Below the pieces are notes generated by a model. It had not been told where the DNA came from. It was given only the letters and a program-made list of their open reading frames with translations, and ran no database searches. The translations under genes were made by a program, and so were the position numbers. A DNA stretch of 6,725 bases from Puniceicoccales bacterium (GTDB taxonomy: Bacteria; Verrucomicrobiota; Verrucomicrobiia; Opitutales; UBA953), in the NCBI GenBank assembly GCA_031289285.1, contig JAITPT010000248.1, positions 1 through 6,725 on the forward strand, read 5' to 3'. Shown piece by piece: positions 1-5,270 of this stretch; position 1 is the first letter of the stretch; every line of letters begins with the position of its first letter.

Positions 1-141
1 GTATTGCGAGAAGATGTTGTGGCAGATGCGCTTTGTGGATTTGTGAAGGCGCACCTGTTGGTGCGTCGAACAAAGCCAACAAGTGCAGATGACATAACAG
101 CTTCCGCAAGACGACCCGATTCAACTGCCGTTTTTAGGTTT
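1..141 (+). repeat. Palindromic element, copy A (5' end outside window)
   Basis: From about position 3 this stretch aligns almost without gaps to 6236-6372 (copy B). Long blocks are the same, for example around the segments agaag (9-13), ttgtggcagatgcg (17-30), tttgtgaaggcgcacc (40-55) and ggtgcgtcgaacaaag (60-75). It holds the same central hairpin (cgcacc 50-55, loop tgtt, ggtgcg 60-65). Its right end (about 121-141) reads aactgccgtttttagg, nearly the same as the reverse complement of 6632-6652 (copy C) and less like the end of copy B. Distance from hairpin apex to right end is 81-82 bases, as in the other two copies. The left terminal repeat lies before the window. The plus-strand frame from position 10 is open and encodes a peptide similar to the one copy B adds to the oxidoreductase. 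Confidence 0.85.
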
Positions 142-537
142 AACGATTTTCAACTCAACGAGTTTTTCGGCCAAAAGCCGCACCGTCCAACGCACGTGTC
201 CCTGTGGTGCCTTTGGACATGCCAGTTTAGTAAGCCGAGCTTCAAACTCCCCATCAAACATAACCTCGCGTGGCTGGCATGGAGGTTTGCGGTCAAGAGC
301 CGCCTCAATGCCTTCCGCCACAAACCGGCACTTGAAGTGCTCAATGGTTCGCAAGGTGACGCCCAGCGCGACGGCGACATCGGCGACTTTCTACGGGGTG
401 CCATGTTCTCCCACGTCGCACAGGAGCAGTGCGCGTGCGTGAATAAACTCTGCCGCGTTTGGTTTTCCCTTGCGGGTCAAGGCAGTGAGCGCGTCACGCT
501 CAGCTTGAGTTAGTGTGACTTTGTAGCGGTTGGCCAT
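121..537 (-). pseudogene. IS630-family transposase remnant (amber stop, 3' truncated)
   Basis: Reading minus from the ATG at 535-537, the translation starts MANRYKVTLTQAERDALTAL and continues to GEHGTP, where a TAG stop (391-393) interrupts. The same frame then continues with VADVAVALGVTLRTIEHF, FVAEGIEAALDRKP and RWTVRLLAEKLVELKIV. This is the N-terminal helix-turn-helix part typical of IS630/Tc1-type transposases (HTH, then 'EGLEAALxRKP', then 'RWTxRLLAxxLVEL'). The TAG sits where a Trp codon (TGG) would fit, so one G-to-A change explains it. The frame ends at 121 with PKNGS plus TGA, bases that belong to palindromic copy A. The DDE catalytic part (normally some 200 more residues) is missing. 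It cannot make an active transposase. I saw no IS630 terminal repeats. Confidence 0.8.
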
Positions 538-607
538 GACCCCAAAGCAAACACGCAAAATGACCACATTCAACACGAAATGTCAGGGGTTATGGGATAC
601 TATCACA

Positions 608-679
608 TTAGCGCATCTGCTTGTTGACGCGGATGTTGCTCACGGTGCCCATTAGTGTTTTCGCCGCATCCTCAAAATT
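608..679 (-). pseudogene. Possible 3' end of a disrupted gene
   Basis: On the minus strand, one frame between a TAA inside the neighbouring repeat (680-682) and a TAA at 608-610 reads NFEDAAKTLMGTVSNIRVNK and then QMR. Codons in its later part mostly end in G or C (GGC ACC GTG AGC AAC ATC CGC GTC AAC AAG CAG), as in the real genes of this window. That fits the last 20 or so codons of a gene cut off where the RAYT-associated repeat begins. The product is not recognised. The stretch is short enough for chance, so this stays tentative. Confidence 0.25.
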
Positions 680-727
680 TTACCAGGCTAAAGAAACCGT
701 ATACATGTTTTTACCAGGCTAAAGAAA
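678..727. repeat. Two direct copies of a 19-bp repeat (outer RAYT boundary)
   Basis: The 19-mer ttttaccaggctaaagaaa occurs exactly at 678-696 and again at 709-727, a period of 31 bases. Its core accaggctaaa recurs in inverted orientation at 2141-2151 (tttagcctggt) upstream of the RAYT gene. The repeat is itself partly palindromic (ttta...taaa around cc/gg). RAYT genes are commonly flanked by REP-type short palindromes, and these could be the local equivalent. The 5'-GTAG/GGAG tetranucleotide typical of gammaproteobacterial REPs is not evident. Confidence 0.7.
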
Positions 728-959
728 AACAGGGGGGAAGATGGAGCAAATTTGATGATTTGTTGTGGCGGTAAATATTCTTCGTGCCTTTTTGACCGCA
801 CTCGCCTTGGGAGCAGGACAAAGCAGTCGCAACGCAATCACGGCGGTAATTGCGCAAGCAGCGAGGCGGGCGGCAAATTTTGTAGGAAGGTAAGGTGAAT
901 GGAGGAGCAAAAAAGAAAAGCGACAGAGCTGCGGTGGTAGAAGACTCGATACGCGACGC

Positions 960-2114
960 TCAGTGTTTTCGGCGGCGCAGGGCACAGAGACCTTCTGGCC
1001 AATCGGTGGAAATCTCCGCGCCCACGTCTGCATCCGCAAACGGGATGGGCTTGCAGCCAGGGCGACGGCTAGTCTCACGGGTGTATTGCGCTAAGATTGC
1101 GCCCACAAACACGGCGTCACCAATGGCACCGCCGCGTGTGAACTGCGTGGCTTTCGTGCATAGACGTTCCGAGCGAGAAAGTTTCCCGCCGGAAGCAGCA
1201 ACCGCTTGGGCAACCTCGGGAGCAATGCGGGCGGCAGATGGGTCGCCGCATTTTGCGGTTGCACCTTTGCCGAACAGCACAACGCGATAGGTCTCCAACA
1301 TCTCCTCATCGCTGAGGTTGTCCGAGGAAACTGCGTAGCGCAAATTGCGACGCATCGTGCCATTGCCGCCCGTTGCCACAGCCTCCGCGTAGCCGCACCA
1401 GCGGTAATCTTTCGGGTCTGCGACGATGCGCGCTCGGATAGGGTTCAGGTCAATGTAAGCGGCGGCACTTTCCATCGCGAAGAACTTGTCGGCCTGCACG
1501 AGAGTGCTTGAAAACCGCTCCGACCAGAGTGTCCCAAAACGTTCATGTGTGCGATTGTACCAGATGGAAAACCGTTGCTTGAAGGTCTTCATGAACTCCG
1601 AGACATCGCCCATTCGACGCAGCATTTGCTTGCGCCACGCCTTGGCCTCTTCGTCGTCCTTCTTGAGCATCTCGGCGAGCATCTTGACATCGGCGGGTGC
1701 CCATTTCGTGGGCTTGGGATAGAGGACAGAGTAACGCCGCAGCAGTTCTGCGTCGGCGACCTCGCCTTGCTGCTGGACTCTGACGAGCACATGGAAATGG
1801 TTTCCCATAAGGGCGTATGTCACGACTTGGACACCGCAGAAGTCTGCGACTTGGTGGAGTTGTTTTTGCATGATGTCCTTCTCGGCATCGGAGAGAAAAA
1901 TCTCTCCGTTGACCGTTCGAGACACGCAATGAAAAACGCTGACTGAGCCGCTGGCTCTTATCCGGCGGACTCGGCCAACTCGACAGATGCGTCGCTGTTG
2001 CTGTTGCGTTTGCTTTTTGGTTTGGGCCGTATGTTTGGACATGGTGTTGTGATGAGTTTGGTTTGAGTGATGTGTTGCCGCAGTGGCACTGGAACGAGGG
2101 ATGGAGAATGGCAT
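960..2114 (-). CDS. REP-associated tyrosine (Y1, IS200-like) transposase, RAYT
   Basis: Single-strand DNA transposase of the HUH/Y1 superfamily; family members cleave hairpin-forming DNA through a tyrosine nucleophile. With the ATG at 2112-2114 it has 384 residues. A Gln/Lys/Arg-rich N-terminus (about 25-55) precedes the core: FHCVSRTVNG (61-70), the HUH motif in ALMGNHFHVLV (His106, His108), the probable catalytic Tyr186 in FSIWYNRTH, GTLWSERF (194-201), and the typical AAYIDLNPIRARIV (218-231) followed by DYRWCGY. The His pair and Tyr are intact, so it may be active. The C-terminal 140 or so residues have no recognised domain and exceed short IS200-type transposases, though long versions are usual for RAYTs. 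Start is uncertain: a TTG at 2132 and an ATG at 2042 (MSKHT) are alternatives, and none has a strong ribosome-binding site. The flanking inverted repeat lies just upstream. Confidence 0.88.
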   Translation of the reverse strand: MPFSIPRSSATAATHHSNQTHHNTMSKHTAQTKKQTQQQQRRICRVGRVRRIRASGSVSVFHCVSRTVNGEIFLSDAEKDIMQKQLHQVADFCGVQVVTYALMGNHFHVLVRVQQQGEVADAELLRRYSVLYPKPTKWAPADVKMLAEMLKKDDEEAKAWRKQMLRRMGDVSEFMKTFKQRFSIWYNRTHERFGTLWSERFSSTLVQADKFFAMESAAAYIDLNPIRARIVADPKDYRWCGYAEAVATGGNGTMRRNLRYAVSSDNLSDEEMLETYRVVLFGKGATAKCGDPSAARIAPEVAQAVAASGGKLSRSERLCTKATQFTRGGAIGDAVFVGAILAQYTRETSRRPGCKPIPFADADVGAEISTDWPEGLCALRRRKH

Positions 2115-2136
2115 ATCAATCTCATGCGTCAAGAAG

Positions 2137-2158
2137 TTTTTTTAGCCTGGTTAAAAAA
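2137..2158. repeat. Inverted copy of the RAYT-flanking repeat, near-palindrome
   Basis: The core tttagcctggt (2141-2151) is the exact reverse complement of accaggctaaa in the two repeats at 678-727. Here the arms are extended: a run of T before and a run of A after make 2137-2158 an almost perfect palindrome (tttttta / taaaaaa around gcc-tgg). It sits between the RAYT start and the 3' end of the aas-like gene (stop at 2200-2202). It could be a REP-like substrate of the transposase, part of its promoter region, or a weak bidirectional terminator; the sequence does not decide between these. Confidence 0.65.
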
Positions 2159-2199
2159 TAAAATGGTCAAAATCGCACTCCCAAGTAATGCCCCTGCCC

Positions 2200-4527
2200 T
2201 CAGTCACATGCGGCGAGTTCGCGCATTCCTTGCAAATCGAGTTTGCCAGTGGCGAGCACGGGGATGGCGTCCACCTTTTTCACGTAACGCGGAAGCCAGA
2301 GGTTGGCGCAGCCCTCTTTTAAGAGCGCGGCACGCAAGGCATCGGCGTCCACATCAACAGTTGTCAGCAAAACAAGACTCTCGCCCTTCGCGTCGTCGTC
2401 GCGGGCACTGACGGCTATCCGTTGGAGGGCGTCGTCGCCAAAATGAAAACCGAGCACCTTGCGGATGGCGTCCTCTATCGTCCCGTGAGGCACCATTTCG
2501 CCGCCGATTTTGGAGAAACGCGAATGCCGCCCCTCAATGAAAATAAAGCCATCCTCATCGAGCCGCGCAATGTCGCCCGTGCAATACCAGCCCTCCGAGG
2601 CGAGCACTTCCTTGGTGCGCACGGGGTCGTCTATGTAGCCCTTGAAAACGTTGCCCCCCTTGACCCAGAGCAGCCCGGGCTGGCCGGTGCGCACGGGTTC
2701 GCCCGTGAGCGGGCTGGTGAAGCGCGTCGCAACGCCCGTCACCGGCAACCCGACTGAGCCGCGTTTGGTGCCGATAGCGACGCCGCCACGCACCGCCGTG
2801 TCGCGCACATCGCGCAGGCTGATTGCGGCGACGGGCGTCATCTCGGTAGCACCGTAGCCCTCGATGAAACAGCCGCCGAAGCGGTTTTCCCATTCGTCGG
2901 CGAAACCTTCGGGAAGTTTCTCCGCACCCGCCACGATGAGTTGCACCGACGCCAAATCCTCTGGCGTGGCCTTTTTCATGTAACCTCTGAAAAACGTCGG
3001 GGTGCCGACGAGCACACTGACTCGCTCACTGCGGATGGCGGTGAGGTTGCGGGCGATTTCCAATGGCGAGGGCGTGCTGACAACCGTGATGCCGTCCAAG
3101 AGCGGAAACCAGAGCGTGACCGTGATTCCGAAGCTGTGAAAAATCGGCAGGTTGCCGAGCATGATGGCGCGAAAGGGGACGAGCCGCGACAGGCTAAACT
3201 GGGCGCAGTTAGTCAAAATGTTTTTGTGGGAAAGCGGGACGCCCTTGGGCATTCCAGAGCTACCGCTCGTGCAGAGCACCATCGCCTCGGCCTCACCGCC
3301 GTCACGGGGCACCCGCCACAACGCGCTCAGGACTGCGCCCGGCAGCACCCACGCCAGCACGATGTCGAAAACAAGCCTGCCCTTGGGCGCGTTTTTGAGC
3401 AGCGGGGCGATGTCAACGATGCGCTCCATCGCGCCCCACGGGAAATCAACCACGCGCTCGTCGAGTTTGTCGCGCAAGGCTTGGGCTGTGATAAATGTCT
3501 TGACACCGGTTTTGGCGATGCAGCCCTCAAACTGTTTCCGACCGAGAGTGAAGTTGAGATTGACGGGCACTTTGCCGCAAATGACGCAGGCGATATTGGC
3601 CGCAGTGGCGGCGATGCTGGGCGGAAGCAGGATGGCGATGCGCTTCTCATCGGGCGCGATTTCGCAAAACTTTTTCGCAAGGTAATGCGCAAGTGCAAGC
3701 AGCGTCGCGCCGCGAAATGCCATGCGGCCAGCACCGCCACGGTCAATGACCAGCACCTTGCCCGGATGTCGCGTAAGGCGGTGGACGATGATTTCGCCGA
3801 CGTGCCGCGAGAACTCTGGGCGGCGGGCGAAAAGCTCGGCGGCAAGCACACCGATTGCTTCGCGCAAGGCGGCGGTGGGGGCGTCGGGCGGGAGCGGCGC
3901 ACCGAAGGCGACGGCGACCGTCGGGCGGCTCAGCCTCGGCAAATGCGAGAGTGCTTTCCCGTAGAAACAACCGACGGAGGAACCCCACAAGCCGTCGAAG
4001 GCGACGGGCACAACAGGCACCTTCGCCCGCCGCGCCATGAGCGCGTAACCGCCTTGAAGCGCACCGAGCGCACCGTTGCGCGTTATCTGACCTTCGGGAA
4101 AAATCCCGACAACATCGCCAGCGGCGAGGTGCGCGGCGGTTTTCTCAATGGCAGATTTGGCGTGGGTCGGCGAAATAGGGATGAGTTGTAACACCTTGAT
4201 AACAAACTTCATAAACCCCTTGTCATAACCGTCATAAATCAAAAACCGCACACGGCGTCGGGCGATGGCGCAGATCAGAATGCCATCAATGTAGGAAAAA
4301 TGGGCGGGCGCGATAAGGACGCCTCCCGTGGCGGGCAAGTTTTCGAGACCGTAAATACGGAAACGGTAGCGGAGCTTGATGGCGGCAAGGAAGGCGACTT
4401 GCAGGACAAGATACCACAGCGGGATGTCTGGGGCGGACTCGTGTTTGCGCCGCGCAACAGCATCGGCAAACGCGACAGCACCCGCGAGGAGGAGTGCTAA
4501 GACGAGAAAGAAGAGCAGGGAAGTCAT
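2200..4527 (-). CDS. Aas-like acyltransferase / acyl-activating ligase fusion
   Basis: Bifunctional inner-membrane enzyme: it activates a fatty acid with ATP and transfers it, probably via acyl carrier protein, to a 2-lyso-phospholipid. With the ATG at 4525-4527 it has 775 residues, close to E. coli Aas (about 720). Hydrophobic segments lie at about 3-22 and 35-50. The PlsC-type domain has the HX4D motif in AHFSYID (His76, Asp81) and FPEGQITR (143-150). The AMP-forming ligase has the P-loop CTSGSSGMPKG (419-429), GYGATEMTP (557-565), the TGD motif (650-652), FSKIGGE (671-677) and ATGKLDLQG with the probable catalytic Lys762. All key residues are present. No LplT-type transporter domain is fused. 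A TTG at 4605 would add 26 residues encoded by a minisatellite (MRAVLRAVFRAV), so I prefer the ATG. It is transcribed divergently from aroK. Confidence 0.87.
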   Translation of the reverse strand: MTSLLFFLVLALLLAGAVAFADAVARRKHESAPDIPLWYLVLQVAFLAAIKLRYRFRIYGLENLPATGGVLIAPAHFSYIDGILICAIARRRVRFLIYDGYDKGFMKFVIKVLQLIPISPTHAKSAIEKTAAHLAAGDVVGIFPEGQITRNGALGALQGGYALMARRAKVPVVPVAFDGLWGSSVGCFYGKALSHLPRLSRPTVAVAFGAPLPPDAPTAALREAIGVLAAELFARRPEFSRHVGEIIVHRLTRHPGKVLVIDRGGAGRMAFRGATLLALAHYLAKKFCEIAPDEKRIAILLPPSIAATAANIACVICGKVPVNLNFTLGRKQFEGCIAKTGVKTFITAQALRDKLDERVVDFPWGAMERIVDIAPLLKNAPKGRLVFDIVLAWVLPGAVLSALWRVPRDGGEAEAMVLCTSGSSGMPKGVPLSHKNILTNCAQFSLSRLVPFRAIMLGNLPIFHSFGITVTLWFPLLDGITVVSTPSPLEIARNLTAIRSERVSVLVGTPTFFRGYMKKATPEDLASVQLIVAGAEKLPEGFADEWENRFGGCFIEGYGATEMTPVAAISLRDVRDTAVRGGVAIGTKRGSVGLPVTGVATRFTSPLTGEPVRTGQPGLLWVKGGNVFKGYIDDPVRTKEVLASEGWYCTGDIARLDEDGFIFIEGRHSRFSKIGGEMVPHGTIEDAIRKVLGFHFGDDALQRIAVSARDDDAKGESLVLLTTVDVDADALRAALLKEGCANLWLPRYVKKVDAIPVLATGKLDLQGMRELAACD

Positions 4528-4567
4528 CGCGGCAAGCGTTGGCAAAACAGACTTTTTTACAACATAG

Positions 4568-4615
4568 AAAACCGCCCGAAAAACTGCCCTCAAAACCGCC
4601 CTCAAAACCGCTCCG
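4568..4615. repeat. 12-bp-period minisatellite between aas and aroK
   Basis: Four degenerate units of consensus aaaaccgccctc follow one another (4568-4578, 4579-4591, 4592-4603, 4604-4615). On the minus strand they read as ggttttgaggg units, which creates an upstream TTG frame encoding repeated RAV(L/F) residues in front of the aas-like gene. The array lies in the divergent promoter region, so unit number could change promoter spacing or the 5' leader of either gene. Confidence 0.7.
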
Positions 4616-4626
4616 CATTAGCTGCT

Positions 4627-4642
4627 CCGCAAACCACCTTTG
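4627..4642. repeat. Possible solo terminal repeat of the palindromic element
   Basis: ccgcaaaccacctttg differs at one of 16 positions from ccgcaaaccgcctttg (6209-6224), the left inverted terminus of palindromic copy B. The rest of the element is not recognisable here, so this would be a decayed or solo end. Chance similarity in GC-rich DNA cannot be excluded. Confidence 0.35.
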
Positions 4643-4700
4643 TCGCGGCGGAGGGGTGTTTTTCGTTGTCGCCAAGCGCGGCGGCTGGTTCGCTCGCCGC

Positions 4701-5270
4701 ATGAAACCGACAACGCCCGCGTTCCCCAAAACTCCGCCAAACCTGTTCCTGACCGGATTTATGGGGACTGGAAAATCTTCGCTGGCGCGCATCCTCGCCG
4801 AACGTTGGAAACGCCCGCTGCTCGATACCGACTACCTCATCGAGCAATACGTCCGAATGCCCGTCCGTAATTTTTTTGAAAAAAACGGCGAGGCAGCATT
4901 CCGCGATTTGGAACGCCGTTGCATCGAGGAATGGGTGCCCGCGAACAACACAATCGTCGCTTGCGGCGGCGGCCTCGTCATCCCCGACGGCATGGTCGAA
5001 CTGCTCAAATCCAAGGGCATCACCGTCTGCCTGTTCGCCTCTGTCGAAACGATTTTGCGCCGCACCGCGCACACGACACACCGCCCGCTCCTGCAAGCAG
5101 AAAACCCCGAAGAGCGCATCCGCGAACTACTGGCGCGACGCGAAAAAATCTACATGCGAGCAGGCGCGGGGATTTTGACAGACGGGCGCACTTTCCCGGA
5201 AATCGCCGACCGTATTGAGCGCATTTACCTCGGCGAGCTTGCCCGCCGCGCAAAGGAGGCCGTCGCGTGA
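4701..5270 (+). CDS. aroK: Shikimate kinase
   Basis: Cytosolic enzyme that phosphorylates shikimate at the 3-hydroxyl with ATP, in the chorismate (aromatic amino acid) pathway. It has 189 residues, within the usual 160-200. The family motifs are complete and in order: Walker A GFMGTGKS (19-26), LLDTD (40-44) with the shikimate-binding Asp, FRDLE (67-71) with the substrate Arg, CGGG (88-91), and the lid segment THRPLL (126-131) with its ATP-binding Arg. REKIY (147-151) matches the late conserved 'RxxxY' region. I chose the ATG at 4701 because the upstream open frame is Arg/Lys-rich, covers the minisatellite and has no homology; the protein proper begins just before the P-loop. No Shine-Dalgarno is evident before it. 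The stop codon overlaps the start of the oxidoreductase gene by four bases (GTGA), so the two are probably co-transcribed. Confidence 0.95.
   Translation: MKPTTPAFPKTPPNLFLTGFMGTGKSSLARILAERWKRPLLDTDYLIEQYVRMPVRNFFEKNGEAAFRDLERRCIEEWVPANNTIVACGGGLVIPDGMVELLKSKGITVCLFASVETILRRTAHTTHRPLLQAENPEERIRELLARREKIYMRAGAGILTDGRTFPEIADRIERIYLGELARRAKEAVA
5252..5259 (+). promoter_or_regulatory. Shine-Dalgarno deciding the GTG start at 5267
   Basis: aaaggagg lies inside the last codons of aroK, seven bases before the GTG at 5267. It is the only strong ribosome-binding site seen in the window, and it fixes the overlapping GTG as the start of the oxidoreductase. Confidence 0.85.

Larger units (their letters stand above)
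538..959. other. Gene-poor stretch between IS630 remnant and RAYT gene
   Basis: No intact gene is supported in these 422 bases. It contains the sequence upstream of the IS630 remnant (538-607), a short possible 3' coding remnant (608-679), two direct repeats that also recur in inverted form on the other side of the RAYT gene (678-727), and about 230 bases (730-959) downstream of the RAYT stop codon. In 730-959 I see only a weak 6-bp inverted repeat (833-838/849-854) and an open minus frame running out of the RAYT gene in another phase, which has no recognisable domain. No clear terminator was seen. Confidence 0.5.
678..2158 (-). mobile_element. RAYT cassette bounded by inverted accaggctaaa repeats
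   Basis: A Y1-type transposase gene is bracketed by two direct copies of a short repeat on its downstream side (678-727) and one inverted copy on its upstream side (2137-2158), making a unit of about 1.48 kb. It lies between an IS630 remnant and the 3' end of the aas-like gene. RAYTs are usually immobile single-copy genes that move REP sequences rather than themselves, so the bracketed unit may be a stable RAYT locus and not a true insertion sequence. No target duplication was found. Confidence 0.5.

Noticed and set aside
1..141. CRISPR array, or tRNA/structured RNA gene, as the cause of the repeats
   Set aside because: The copies are far apart, in both orientations and of about 167 bp, with no regular short spacers and no tRNA-like cloverleaf.
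719..1078. Minus-strand open frame across the RAYT 3' end (119 codons)
   Set aside because: Overlaps the RAYT in another phase, has no recognised domain, and ends within the flanking repeat.
2941..4191. Long plus-strand open frame (416 codons) opposite the aas-like gene
   Set aside because: It lies wholly antisense to a gene with complete acyltransferase and ligase motifs. Its translation is Arg/His/Asp-rich without domains, as expected for an antisense shadow in GC-rich DNA.
4494..4700. Upstream extension of aroK by 69 codons
   Set aside because: The extension covers the minisatellite and the start of the divergent gene, is Lys/Arg-rich and unlike shikimate kinases. The ATG at 4701 gives the usual length.
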